Assembly (NCBI RefSeq): GCF_000019165.1
Contig: NC_010337.2
Coordinates: 1,288,501-1,352,500 of the forward strand
DNA length: 64,000 bases
Direction of reading: 5' to 3'
From: Heliomicrobium modesticaldum Ice1
Lineage (GTDB): Bacteria > Bacillota > Desulfitobacteriia > Heliobacteriales > Heliobacteriaceae
Part shown: positions 1 to 7,339 of the stretch, piece after piece
Layout: every line of letters begins with the position of its first letter
Position numbering within the stretch: position 1 is the first letter of the stretch
Program-made: the position numbers and the translations under genes
The notes under the pieces: model-generated
Told to the model about the DNA's origin: nothing
What the model saw: the letters and a program-made list of their open reading frames with translations, nothing else
The model's database searches: none

Positions 1-818
1 AAGCAGGCATTTGCCTCTTTCATTATCCGTCGACGTTCTTCTTTCATGCGAACAACTACATGAGCGCCTGCATCCAGAGCGGCATGAATGACGGGTGCTT
101 TGGCAAACAGCGCGTCTAACGTGTATACATCCGTTATTTTTCCATAGGTCTCGGCCATACGTCGGATCAATCGTTGGGCGACGGTGGTTTCTCCTTCATC
201 CTTGTCCACCCCATCCTGAGGCTTTCGCATTTCCCAGTCATAAATCAGGTTCGCGTTGCCGCCAACCTGTTGAGCGACTACGACCGCATGATAATAGTCG
301 GTGGTTTTGTCGCGGTGTTCGCGCGTAAGGCATTCGGGACAACGATAGGCCTTGGTGTGGAATAACTCCACGCCATCGATGGCAGTCACTCGCCAACCAT
401 TGATGCTTTCCTTCTGCGGGCCGCGTTGCTCCTTATATCGCTGGATCACACAGTTATGCTGCTTTCGTTGCTCTTTTAGATCCCATTTCATCAAGGCTTG
501 TCGCACCGTATCATGTGATGGCAATCGAATGTTTTTGGGAACCAATTGACGGAATACCCCGGTTTTTTGCCAACGGTCCATCTGCTCCATACTTTCCATA
601 CAGAAAAAGGCGCCAAAAAAAGCGACGGTAAAAATGGCTGGGGCTTTGATACGGGGTTGTTTGCGACCATCCTTTGCTTGACGGACCATCTGCGAAAAGC
701 CATATACCTTTGAGGCGTACTGCGTAAAATGTTGAATTAGTCGGCCCGCTTTTTTTCCACCAGGTGTTCTACAAAAAATTTTCTGGACTTCTTCGAGTGG
801 CTGTGCTACGCTTTGCAC
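1..818 (-). CDS. IS transposase, DDE (IS4-like), C-terminus cut by window edge
   Basis: The minus strand is open from a GTG at 818 to base 1 with no stop, about 272 residues; a GGGGG ribosome site lies 8 bases before the GTG and an in-frame stop lies just upstream. The protein is rich in Lys, Arg and Gln. It contains a C-P-E-C pair near residue 152 and short motifs typical of DDE transposases, TAIDGVELF (first Asp) and DVYTLDALF (second Asp). The third catalytic Glu would lie beyond the window. I assign it to the DDE transposases of IS4 type by motif pattern only; another DDE family is possible. The element's terminal inverted repeats could not be placed. It sits immediately upstream of petJ, at the edge of the photosynthesis cluster. 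Confidence 0.8.
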   Translation of the reverse strand, partial: MQSVAQPLEEVQKIFCRTPGGKKAGRLIQHFTQYASKVYGFSQMVRQAKDGRKQPRIKAPAIFTVAFFGAFFCMESMEQMDRWQKTGVFRQLVPKNIRLPSHDTVRQALMKWDLKEQRKQHNCVIQRYKEQRGPQKESINGWRVTAIDGVELFHTKAYRCPECLTREHRDKTTDYYHAVVVAQQVGGNANLIYDWEMRKPQDGVDKDEGETTVAQRLIRRMAETYGKITDVYTLDALFAKAPVIHAALDAGAHVVVRMKEERRRIMKEANAC

Positions 819-1024
819 TGAGGATTCCCCCTTTGTTCAGTGTTTTGCTTTGCAACCACTCACTTCGACAAAGGTAACGGGAATCCTTTAAAATTTTCTG
901 GAAATTAATCTAATTACATCCATTTTCCCGTGGGAATTGTCGCGTTTTCATGACAATTCTCCAACAGCGCCTCAGACAGGGGATTAGCAGACTTTTTTAT
1001 TAAAGATGCGTGGGTTCTGCCGAA

Positions 1025-1044
1025 AACGCCCAAATTTGGGCGTT
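1025..1044. promoter_or_regulatory. 20-bp perfect palindrome, candidate operator of petJ
   Basis: AACGCCCAAATTTGGGCGTT is a perfect palindrome. Its last two bases are the first two of the -35 hexamer of the petJ promoter. The symmetry and position fit a repressor or activator binding site. No regulator family is identified. Confidence 0.55.
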
Positions 1045-1070
1045 GAGGATAATAACAGGTTCTTTATAAT
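1043..1070 (+). promoter_or_regulatory. sigma-A-type promoter of petJ
   Basis: TTGAGG (1043-1048), a 16-base spacer and a perfect TATAAT (1065-1070). Transcription would start near 1077, leaving about 29 bases before the petJ ATG. Confidence 0.6.
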
Positions 1071-1105
1071 GAAAAGTGTTTATTCAGCAAGGAGGTGAAA
1101 TCATA

Positions 1106-1540
1106 ATGAAAAATTTCAAGCTTATCGGCATCGCGGCCATCCTGGGCGTCAGCATGGTTGCCCTGACCGCCTGCAGCAGCAGCTCCAGCAAGCCTGCTGA
1201 AGCTCCGAAGCCCGCTCCGGCTGCTGAGCAAAAGGCTCCGGAGAACAAAGCTCCGGAAAACAAGGCTCCCGAGGCGAAGTCCGCTGCTGCCAGCCTTGAC
1301 GCCAAGGCCCTCTACACCGGCAAAGGCGCCTGCATCACCTGCCACAAGCTGGGCACGGAAGGCGCGCTGGAGGTCGGCCCCAACCTGGATAAGGTCGGCG
1401 CCAAGTACAACGAAGAGAAGATCTACAAGATCCTGGTAAACCCCGTTGGTGAAGGTCTGCAAGCGACCATGCCCGCGGCCACCACGCTCTCTGACGACGA
1501 GAAGAAGGCTGTTGCCAAGTTCCTGGCCGAACGGAAATAG
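1106..1540 (+). CDS. petJ: cytochrome c553, lipoprotein (PetJ)
   Basis: Mono-heme cytochrome c. In heliobacteria this membrane-anchored cytochrome carries electrons from the cytochrome bc complex to the photo-oxidised P800. The 144-residue protein has a lipoprotein signal peptide with the lipobox LTAC (lipidated Cys23). An Ala/Pro/Lys/Glu-rich tether of about 45 residues with repeated KAPENKAPE units follows. The class I domain has CITCH at 76-80 and a likely axial Met at 122 (TMPAA). The ATG at 1106 is chosen because AAGGAGGTGA lies 6 bases upstream; the open frame extends further to 1076 without a ribosome site. It has its own promoter and terminator, so it is a single-gene unit ahead of the pet operon. 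Assignment is by heme motif, lipobox and context. Confidence 0.92.
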   Translation: MKNFKLIGIAAILGVSMVALTACSSSSSKPAEAPKPAPAAEQKAPENKAPENKAPEAKSAAASLDAKALYTGKGACITCHKLGTEGALEVGPNLDKVGAKYNEEKIYKILVNPVGEGLQATMPAATTLSDDEKKAVAKFLAERK

Positions 1541-1577
1541 TGAGTGTTTCATTCGCAGGACAGGGTACATAGTGGCG

Positions 1578-1602
1578 AAGAGCCCCGCAAGGGGCTCTTT
1601 TT
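1578..1602 (+). terminator. rho-independent terminator of petJ
   Basis: Perfect 9-bp stem AAGAGCCCC / GGGGCTCTT with a GCAA loop followed by a T run, 38 bases after the petJ stop. Confidence 0.9.
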
Positions 1603-1918
1603 CTGTGTGGTCTATCACGTATACGTAGTACTTTTGTTCATGGTCTATACAGGGAAAAAAGAACGTGTTATTATACTTTAGCGGGAAATGCATCACAGCT
1701 TGACGGGAACGCCCGTTTCCGGAGCCGTCGGCCCTGTCCCACTCCTCATCGACCGCTATGAGCCCAGTTGAGACGACGTCATGTACAAGCAGAACGCTGG
1801 TTCAGAGGGGAGGGAGCGATGTGAGCCTTCACTTTTGTCGGTCTTTAGGGACAAGGTCGGGAAACAGGTTACACAAGGATCCGCCGGCAGCAGCCGGTAA
1901 TGTTAAGGGGGGGTATTT
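1603..1918. other. petJ to pet operon intergenic region
   Basis: Together with the petJ terminator this makes a gap of nearly 380 bases. It holds an imperfect inverted repeat near 1703-1721, a short candidate open frame at 1821 (listed separately) and a CCGGC-AGCA-GCCGG hairpin at 1884-1897 just before the ribosome site of the next gene. I found no convincing sigma-A promoter, though the pet operon must start in or near here. Confidence 0.5.
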
Positions 1919-1922
1919 TTGA
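1821..1922 (+). CDS. possible 33-codon leader peptide of the pet operon
   Basis: A GTG at 1821 follows a strong GGGGAGGGAG ribosome site (from about 1807) and opens a 33-codon frame. It ends in TGA at 1920-1922, overlapping the TTG start of the next gene (1919) as TTGA. Such a stop-start overlap would couple translation. The same ribosome site also precedes an ATG-TGA start-stop pair at 1819-1824. The peptide is basic and has no recognisable motif. It may be chance; there is no homology support. Confidence 0.25.
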   Translation: MSLHFCRSLGTRSGNRLHKDPPAAAGNVKGGYF

Positions 1923-2137
1923 AAGCGCCGGATTACAAAGCAGGGTCGCTTAACCTGATCCTGTTGACCCTGGTCGCAGTTGCGCTGCTTTTTCTCATGG
2001 TGAAGAAATGGTCCGTCGGCGATTACAATGGTGCTGCCGTTTATATAGGCCTGTTGTTCGTCGATTTCGGGGCGGCCCTCTACTCGTTCCGCGTGGCCGT
2101 TTTTGACGGCACCGGCTATAAGGAGGTAAAAGACTGA
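1919..2137 (+). CDS. small two-helix membrane protein at the head of the pet operon
   Basis: A 72-residue protein starting at TTG (1919) behind AAGGGGGGG. It has two hydrophobic segments (about 11-28 and 38-58) separated by a short charged loop, and a charged C-terminus. Its TGA overlaps the petC ATG by one base, so it is translated with the cytochrome bc genes and may be a small subunit or assembly factor of that complex. I do not recognise a named family. Confidence 0.75.
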   Translation: MKAPDYKAGSLNLILLTLVAVALLFLMVKKWSVGDYNGAAVYIGLLFVDFGAALYSFRVAVFDGTGYKEVKD

Positions 2138-2586
2138 TGGATTCAAACGTTTCCAGGAGGAAATTCCTTGGCGGGATCATCGCCATCCCCACGCTGGCCG
2201 CCCTGGGCGCTCCTTTGGCCGCTGTCGGTCAGTACGTCTATCCTCCCGACTCCCTGTTGCAGCCGCCGGCGCCGAAGAAGATCGGCACCCTGGCCGAGCT
2301 GAAGCCGATGGAGGCGCTGCGCTTCGATTACAACGATATCCCCTGCATGGCCGTCAAGATCAAGGATCAGGTCATCGCCTACACCTTAAAGTGCACCCAC
2401 CTCGGTTGTACGGTAGACGTGCCTAAAGGCAGCCTGGAAGGGAAGAAGCTGATCTGCCCCTGCCATGGCGGGGAGTTCGACCCCGAAGGAACCAATATCG
2501 GCGGACCGCCGCCGAAGCCGCTTGTCCGCCTCGCTGTGGAAGTCAAGGAAAACGGCGATATCATTGTCAAAGAGGGGGCTGTGTAA
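2137..2586 (+). CDS. petC: Rieske iron-sulfur protein of the cytochrome bc complex
   Basis: 149 residues. An N-terminal twin-arginine-like SRRKFLGG (6-13) precedes a hydrophobic anchor to about residue 30. The Rieske domain carries CTHLGC (86-91) and CPCHGG (107-112), which ligate the 2Fe-2S cluster with two Cys and two His. The protein takes electrons from menaquinol at the Qo site and passes them to the diheme cytochrome c. It is co-transcribed with petB, petD and petA; AAGGAGG lies 8 bases before the ATG. Confidence 0.95.
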   Translation: MDSNVSRRKFLGGIIAIPTLAALGAPLAAVGQYVYPPDSLLQPPAPKKIGTLAELKPMEALRFDYNDIPCMAVKIKDQVIAYTLKCTHLGCTVDVPKGSLEGKKLICPCHGGEFDPEGTNIGGPPPKPLVRLAVEVKENGDIIVKEGAV

Positions 2587-2589
2587 CGA

Positions 2590-3231
2590 ATGAACTGGTT
2601 GGAAGAACGGATGCCCGGCATCGGTCGCATCGCCAAGGACATCGCCGAACACCCCGTCCCCTCCCATACGTTGAACATATTTTACTGCCTCGGCGGCTTG
2701 ACGCTGCTCTGTTTCATCATTCAGTGCCTCACTGGCGTTTTTCTCGCTTTTTACTATAAGCCGACGCCGGAAGCGGCTTTTGCCAGCGTTCAGATGATCA
2801 CCAACGAAGTCCGCTTCGGTTCCGTCATCCGCTCTATGCATCACTGGTCTTGCCAATTGATGATCCTGCTCGTGTTCCTGCATATGCTGCGCGTCTACTA
2901 CACAGGCGCCTTCAAAAAGCCGCGGGAACTCAACTGGGTCGCCGGTTGCTTCCTGCTGGTGCTCAGCCTCGGCTTGGCCTTTACGGGCTACCTTTTGCCC
3001 TACGAGCAACTGTCCTACTGGGCTTCCGTCATCGGCGCTGAAACGGCGAACACCTTGCCTGTCATCGGTCCGACTTTAAAGATCATGATGCAAGGCGGCA
3101 TCAAGGTGACGGCCGAGATGCTCAGCCGCTTCTACGTGCTCCATGTCATGATCCTGCCCGCCATCACCATCGGCTTCTTAGTTGCGCACTTTATCATGAT
3201 CCGGGTCCAGGGCATCTCGGATCCGATGTAA
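2590..3231 (+). CDS. petB: cytochrome b6
   Basis: 213 residues, the split b6 type with four membrane helices. The b-heme ligands are visible as two pairs: His84 or His85 with His98 in helix B (SMHHW...FLHML), and His185 with His200 in helix D. Cys33 in FYCLGG matches the Cys that binds the extra heme ci in cytochrome b6 proteins. Partner of PetD in quinol oxidation. The start follows the petC stop by 3 bases, and its own stop overlaps the ribosome site of petD. Confidence 0.96.
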   Translation: MNWLEERMPGIGRIAKDIAEHPVPSHTLNIFYCLGGLTLLCFIIQCLTGVFLAFYYKPTPEAAFASVQMITNEVRFGSVIRSMHHWSCQLMILLVFLHMLRVYYTGAFKKPRELNWVAGCFLLVLSLGLAFTGYLLPYEQLSYWASVIGAETANTLPVIGPTLKIMMQGGIKVTAEMLSRFYVLHVMILPAITIGFLVAHFIMIRVQGISDPM

Positions 3232-3247
3232 AAGGAGGTCGCCCCTT

Positions 3248-3649
3248 ATGGATAACCAGAAGAAACGGTTTACCGTTCCTTTTATACCGGTTCACATCAC
3301 CACAGAAGCGGCCCTGGCGATGGCTTTTGTGGGTATCCTGTTCATCCTCTCGGGAGTGCTGCCGAAAGAGATGGCTGAACCAGCCGATAAGCTCGTCACC
3401 CCGATCGGCCTGAAGCCGGAGTGGTACTACCTCTGGGCGTATGTCATCCTGGAGCAGGTCCCCAACAAACTGTTGGGCATCACCATTCCCGGCCTGATGG
3501 TCCTGGCGCTCTTCCTTGTGCCCTGGTTGGAACGGAGCAAGGAACGTCATCCGGCAAAACGCCCCATCGGCGTCGCCGTCTTCACAGTCATGATGATCGT
3601 CGTCGCCATCTTGACCTATATGGGGGCTACCCTGCAGATCGGCGGCTAG
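3248..3649 (+). CDS. petD: subunit IV of the cytochrome bc (b6f-like) complex
   Basis: 133 residues with the three-helix subunit IV pattern and a recognisable KPEWYYLWAY stretch (Qo-site region, about 57-66) after a first hydrophobic segment. AAAGGAGG overlaps the petB stop and lies 9 bases before the ATG. The split b6/subunit IV arrangement is that of b6f complexes rather than fused cytochrome b. Confidence 0.95.
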   Translation: MDNQKKRFTVPFIPVHITTEAALAMAFVGILFILSGVLPKEMAEPADKLVTPIGLKPEWYYLWAYVILEQVPNKLLGITIPGLMVLALFLVPWLERSKERHPAKRPIGVAVFTVMMIVVAILTYMGATLQIGG

Positions 3650-3693
3650 CGCGGATGGGACAGGCATTTCGATAAGGACAAGGGGGAGAGAAA

Positions 3694-4398
3694 TTGGGAA
3701 CCCGTAAATTCGTCATGTTCGGCTCCACGGGCCTTCTCTTGGCCGGCATCCTACTGGCGCCAACTTGGCAAGCCCAAGGGGAACTGGTGCGGGGCCATGA
3801 GTTGTATAAGACCCATTGCGCCTCCTGTCACGGTGAAGACGGGAAGGGCGTCCAGGGTGTCAAAGCGGCGACCCTGAACAACGAAGGTTTTTTGAAAGTG
3901 GCCTCCGATGACTACTTGTTGAAGTCGATTCGCTTGGGTCGTCCCAGCCTGGCTACCAACGCCATGCCCCATTTCGACACTCAAAAACTGCCCGATGAGA
4001 AGGTCAATTTGATCATCAAAAATATGCGTTCTTGGCATCCCGAGATCTCAGCGCCCGTTGAAACGGGAGAGAAGGTCGCCGGCGATCCGGTCAAGGGCGA
4101 AGCCTTCTACAAGACTGCCTGTGCCGCCTGTCACGGTCAAAAAGGTGAAGGCGGCATCGGCGCTGCGCTGCTTGACCCCGGTTATCTGAACTCGGCGTCT
4201 GACGAATTCATCCTCCAGTCGATCATCATGGGGCGCCCCGGCACGAACATGCCGCCCTATCCCGATTCGCCCGATATTCGCAATGTTGTCGCATTTTTGC
4301 GCAGCAAGCAGGTGCCATACGATCCTGCGGAGAAGAAAGAAGAAGGAAAAGCGAAGTCGAAAGACACCGGGGCTGCCGACGGCGATAAAAAGCAATAA
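3694..4398 (+). CDS. petA: diheme cytochrome c of the cytochrome bc complex
   Basis: 234 residues starting at TTG behind GGGGGAGAG. An uncleaved or signal-like hydrophobic N-terminus (about 7-25) precedes two homologous mono-heme domains with CASCH (42-46) and CAACH (143-147), each with a following Met-containing segment (AMPHF, NMPPY). A Lys/Glu-rich tail ends the protein. In heliobacteria this diheme subunit replaces cytochrome f; petA is the name used there although it is not homologous to cytochrome f. It passes electrons from the Rieske protein to PetJ. Confidence 0.94.
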   Translation: MGTRKFVMFGSTGLLLAGILLAPTWQAQGELVRGHELYKTHCASCHGEDGKGVQGVKAATLNNEGFLKVASDDYLLKSIRLGRPSLATNAMPHFDTQKLPDEKVNLIIKNMRSWHPEISAPVETGEKVAGDPVKGEAFYKTACAACHGQKGEGGIGAALLDPGYLNSASDEFILQSIIMGRPGTNMPPYPDSPDIRNVVAFLRSKQVPYDPAEKKEEGKAKSKDTGAADGDKKQ

Positions 4399-4471
4399 TT
4401 TGTCCTTCGACGATTCAGAGATCGTGACAGCAAGAGACAGGCAGAAATAACACCTACTGGAGGGAATGTTG

Positions 4472-4729
4472 ATGAGGAAGACAGTAATGCTGCTGTGGCA
4501 ATGGCGACATCTGTTCTTCCTCTTGTTTTTTGCTGTCGTTGCCACCTTTTTTCTGGATCTGGCCCTGACGGTCATCCGGCGCAGCCTCGTCGGCGAACCG
4601 GTGAGCCTTTGGACCGTTTTCTTCGCAATCTTCGGTCTCGCGACTGGCGGGTACGGTTTCATCCGCTTCGTTTACCGCCATGACAAAAAAACAGGCCGTG
4701 TCAAAAAAGAGATGAAGTGGCTTGAGTAA
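4472..4729 (+). CDS. small membrane protein of unknown function after petA
   Basis: 85 residues with two hydrophobic helices (about 8-30 and 42-62) and a basic C-terminus ending in KKEMKWLE. The ATG at 4472 is preferred over the ATG at 4466 because GGAGGG is then 7 bases away. It follows petA by about 70 bases and its end overlaps the extended frame of the next gene. It is probably in the pet transcript; no family is recognised. Confidence 0.7.
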   Translation: MRKTVMLLWQWRHLFFLLFFAVVATFFLDLALTVIRRSLVGEPVSLWTVFFAIFGLATGGYGFIRFVYRHDKKTGRVKKEMKWLE

Positions 4730-4847
4730 TCGGCGAGGAGGGTTTGCCATACACAACCGCAGCTATGAAAAAGCGCTAATCTCCTCTGATTTGAACGGCG
4801 CGGTAGGGGCGGGAACGAGGCCGGAGCGATGGAGGACTGCCACGAAC

Positions 4848-5318
4848 ATGGCGATGGATGCGCTGCGGCTCGTCGCGAGCATCGCCGTCTGCCAGATCGC
4901 CAGCCTGATCGGCGCAAAATTCACCATTCAGTCGATCATTTGGTATGCGGGACTGGCCAAACCGGCCTTTAATCCTGCCAACGACGCCTTCTATCCCGTC
5001 TGGACGCTCCTCTATACCCTGATGGGCCTCTCGCTTTTTCTCATCTGGCGTCAGCCGGAACAGAAGGAAAAGCGCTATGCCCTTGGTTACTTTTTCGCCC
5101 AATTGATCTTGAACATCATGTGGTCGTGGATCTTTTTTGAGCTCAAAGCGCCTTTTGCCGCCTTCATCGAGATCATCCTCTTGGAAGGCGCTGTCTTGGC
5201 GACAGCCTTCTACTTTTATCGCCTTTCGAAGTGGGCAGGAATCCTGATGATCCCCTATTTTTTTCGCGTTGGATACGAGGCGGTACTGAATTATTTTATC
5301 TGGATCATGAATCCCTAA
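4848..5318 (+). CDS. tspO: TspO/MBR family protein
   Basis: 156 residues, the usual length of this family. Five hydrophobic helices and family signatures are visible: WYAGLAKPAFNPAND, FYPVWTLLYTLMGLSLFLIW, LNIMWSWIFF and the C-terminal LNYFIWIMN. TspO proteins bind porphyrins and modulate tetrapyrrole levels in several phototrophs. The ATG at 4848, with GGAGG 12 bases upstream, gives the family length; a longer frame reaches back to 4722. The position between the pet genes and bchJ-bchG suggests a role in porphyrin handling. Confidence 0.88.
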   Translation: MAMDALRLVASIAVCQIASLIGAKFTIQSIIWYAGLAKPAFNPANDAFYPVWTLLYTLMGLSLFLIWRQPEQKEKRYALGYFFAQLILNIMWSWIFFELKAPFAAFIEIILLEGAVLATAFYFYRLSKWAGILMIPYFFRVGYEAVLNYFIWIMNP

Positions 5319-5330
5319 AGATTGCACAAG

Positions 5331-5345
5331 GATTCTTGAAGAATC
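5331..5345. promoter_or_regulatory. 15-bp palindrome upstream of the bchJ promoter
   Basis: GATTCTT-G-AAGAATC, seven perfect base pairs around a central G, 40 bases upstream of the bchJ -35 box. It has no loop suited to a terminator, so an operator is more likely. No regulator is assigned. Confidence 0.35.
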
Positions 5346-5384
5346 TAAGTATAAGATTTTTGAGGAGTTTGCGAATGCAAAAGG

Positions 5385-5413
5385 TTGATCGATGTTGGAT
5401 TATGCTGTATAAT
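5385..5413 (+). promoter_or_regulatory. sigma-A-type promoter of bchJ-bchG
   Basis: TTGATC (5385-5390), a 17-base spacer and a perfect TATAAT (5408-5413). A start near 5420 gives a leader of about 40 bases before bchJ. Confidence 0.65.
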
Positions 5414-5458
5414 TCAACCACAAACGCCTGTGTTCGGCGGCTCCTCTTTTTTTGAGGG

Positions 5459-6070
5459 GTGGACGACATCGCAACCCATACATACGGAAAAATTGGCCCC
5501 AATTCGATCATACAGACCGTGGCGGCCTTGCAAGAACGCTACGGAGAAGGTAGAACAGCGGAATTTTTGGTCAACGTCGGACGGGGTGACTTGACGCAAA
5601 AGCTCCCTGCTGAGATGGTGGACGAGCAGGAGTTCAACGACTTGGTGCGTTCCATCCAGGCCAGCTTTGGCAATCAGGAGTTGACGCAGTTGCTGCGGCG
5701 CTCCGGGGAGTTGACGGCTGCCTACCTCCTGAAGCATCGTATCCCCCTTCCGATTCAGTGGATCTTGCGGATACTCCCGGTTCGCGCCGGTCTCAAGATG
5801 CTGCTCTCGGCGATAGAGAAAAACGCTTGGACCTTTGTGGGCACCGGCAGCTATCGTTTCACGATGGGAGACCGTCCGAGGATCACGATCGAGCGCTGCC
5901 TTTCCTGTCGCGGCTTGTCAGCGAACGAACCGATCTGTGCTTTTTACGAGGGCACATTCCAAACATTGATTCGCACCCTCGTCGATAAAGAGGCGACCGT
6001 CAAAGAGACGGCATGCAGCGCAAAGGGCGCCCCCGCTTGTGTATACGAGATTCGATTGGACGTCTCGTAA
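5459..6070 (+). CDS. bchJ: BchJ, V4R-domain bacteriochlorophyll biosynthesis protein
   Basis: 203 residues. The C-terminal half is a V4R (4-vinyl reductase-type) small-molecule-binding domain with conserved cysteines (RCLSCRGL, PICAFYEG, ACSAKGAPACVYE). The N-terminus KIGPNSIIQTVAAL matches BchJ proteins. BchJ was first called an 8-vinyl reductase and later regarded as a carrier or chaperone of chlorophyll intermediates. The GTG at 5459 is the first possible start after an in-frame TGA; the ribosome site is weak. Its own promoter lies upstream, and bchG follows. Confidence 0.85.
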   Translation: MDDIATHTYGKIGPNSIIQTVAALQERYGEGRTAEFLVNVGRGDLTQKLPAEMVDEQEFNDLVRSIQASFGNQELTQLLRRSGELTAAYLLKHRIPLPIQWILRILPVRAGLKMLLSAIEKNAWTFVGTGSYRFTMGDRPRITIERCLSCRGLSANEPICAFYEGTFQTLIRTLVDKEATVKETACSAKGAPACVYEIRLDVS

Positions 6071-6178
6071 AACAGATGATGCTCATAACGGTGACATAGA
6101 GAGCGTCCTTTTCCAATACATATACAGATGATAAGACCCCTATTGGCTCCCGAAAAAGAGAAGAGTGGGTGTGCCGAG

Positions 6179-7102
6179 ATGAGTGTCGACATCAATCGCC
6201 AAAGTCAGAGTCCGACCACAACCCCTTCGCAGGAGCCCCTCTCCATCTGGCGGGTACGCCTTCAACTGACGAAACCCTTGACCTGGATTGGCCCCGTTTG
6301 GTCTGTCGGTTGTGGCGTCGTCGGCGCCGCCGGTGCAGATCTGAGCGTGGACACTTTCCTGCGAAGCCTGTTGTTGATGGTCGTCATCGGTCCCCTGGTC
6401 CTAGGCATGGGCCAATCGATCAATGACTACTATGATGCCGATGTAGATGCCATCAACGAGCCTGACCGCCCTTGTGCTCGCTTTCCAGAGTTGTTCAAGC
6501 GGCTTGCCCTGACCAACGTGGCGGTTCTCTCTGCTGCGGCTCTGGTGGTATCGTATATCGCTTTTCCCATCGAGATTTTCCTGTTGGTTCTCGTCGGTCT
6601 GTTCATCGCTTACATATACAGCGCGCCGCCGCTGCGGTTGAAGCAAAACGGATGGTTCGGAAATACGGCCTGCGCGCTCACCTACGTGACCCTGCCTTGG
6701 ATCGCCGGCAATTACCTCTTTGACAGCGTAACGCCGGAACAGACGATTGTCGCCTTCCTCTACGCTATCGGTTCTCACGGATTTATGACCATGAACGACT
6801 TTAAGAGCGTCGAGGGCGATAAGGCCTGCGGATTGCGCTCGATGGTCGTCATGTACGGCGTCGAAGGCGCCGTCAAGATTGCTTTGAACATGCTCATGGC
6901 CTCGCAGCTCCTGGTGGCGCTCTACGTCGCCGCCCAGGGACACTACATCGGCAGTGCTGTCCTCGTCGCATTGCTGCTGGCCCAATTGCCCTTTCAACCG
7001 AAGTTGAAAAAAGACCCTAAGCGGTTGGCCCCCTGGTACAACGCCACAGCAAACAGTTTTTTCATCCTTTCTATGATGGCTGCGGCGTTTACCCTTAAAT
7101 AA
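6179..7102 (+). CDS. bchG: bacteriochlorophyll synthase (prenyltransferase)
   Basis: 307 residues from the ATG at 6179; the frame is open back to an ATG at 6128, and neither start has a strong ribosome site. UbiA-family membrane prenyltransferase with about eight helices. The first Asp-rich motif NDYYDADVD is at 82-90 and a second, NDFKSVEGD, lies in the middle. It esterifies the propionate of the bacteriochlorophyllide; in heliobacteria the alcohol is farnesol, giving bacteriochlorophyll g. It lies between bchJ and pshA. Confidence 0.93.
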   Translation: MSVDINRQSQSPTTTPSQEPLSIWRVRLQLTKPLTWIGPVWSVGCGVVGAAGADLSVDTFLRSLLLMVVIGPLVLGMGQSINDYYDADVDAINEPDRPCARFPELFKRLALTNVAVLSAAALVVSYIAFPIEIFLLVLVGLFIAYIYSAPPLRLKQNGWFGNTACALTYVTLPWIAGNYLFDSVTPEQTIVAFLYAIGSHGFMTMNDFKSVEGDKACGLRSMVVMYGVEGAVKIALNMLMASQLLVALYVAAQGHYIGSAVLVALLLAQLPFQPKLKKDPKRLAPWYNATANSFFILSMMAAAFTLK

Positions 7103-7151
7103 TGGGACATCATCGGCCGGGCATCATCGCGGTGGACGCAAGGGGGACAAA

Positions 7152-7189
7152 GCCTGTCGTCTTTCGGCAGGCGAAAAGAAGGAGGTGAG
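7152..7189 (+). promoter_or_regulatory. pshA leader: hairpin followed by an orphan Shine-Dalgarno
   Basis: GCCTGTCG / CGGCAGGC (7152-7172, one G-U pair) is followed by AAGGAGGTGAG (about 7179-7189), a near-complete anti-16S match with no suitable start codon after it. The next ATG (7236) opens only a five-codon frame. pshA itself starts 150 bases further on with its own ribosome site. Confidence 0.4.
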
Positions 7190-7228
7190 AAAGGGACAGA
7201 GATCCATCGGACGGGGTGCCGCGGAAGG

Positions 7229-7259
7229 TTGCCTAATGGGAATACGGCCTTAATACAAT
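7229..7259 (+). promoter_or_regulatory. weak candidate promoter of pshA
   Basis: TTGCCT (7229-7234) and TACAAT (7254-7259) with a 19-base spacer, which is longer than ideal. pshA could equally be read from a promoter upstream of bchJ. Confidence 0.25.
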
Positions 7260-7339
7260 CTTTTACTTCGCCAGCCCGGGGAACCGTCTGCTGACCTGCA
7301 CCCAATCATCTAAAACATCTGAAAAGGAGGTCGTGTTTG

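Noticed and set aside
1064..1696. 210-codon minus-strand frame over petJ
   Set aside because: It runs through the petJ terminator and is antisense to the cytochrome coding sequence.
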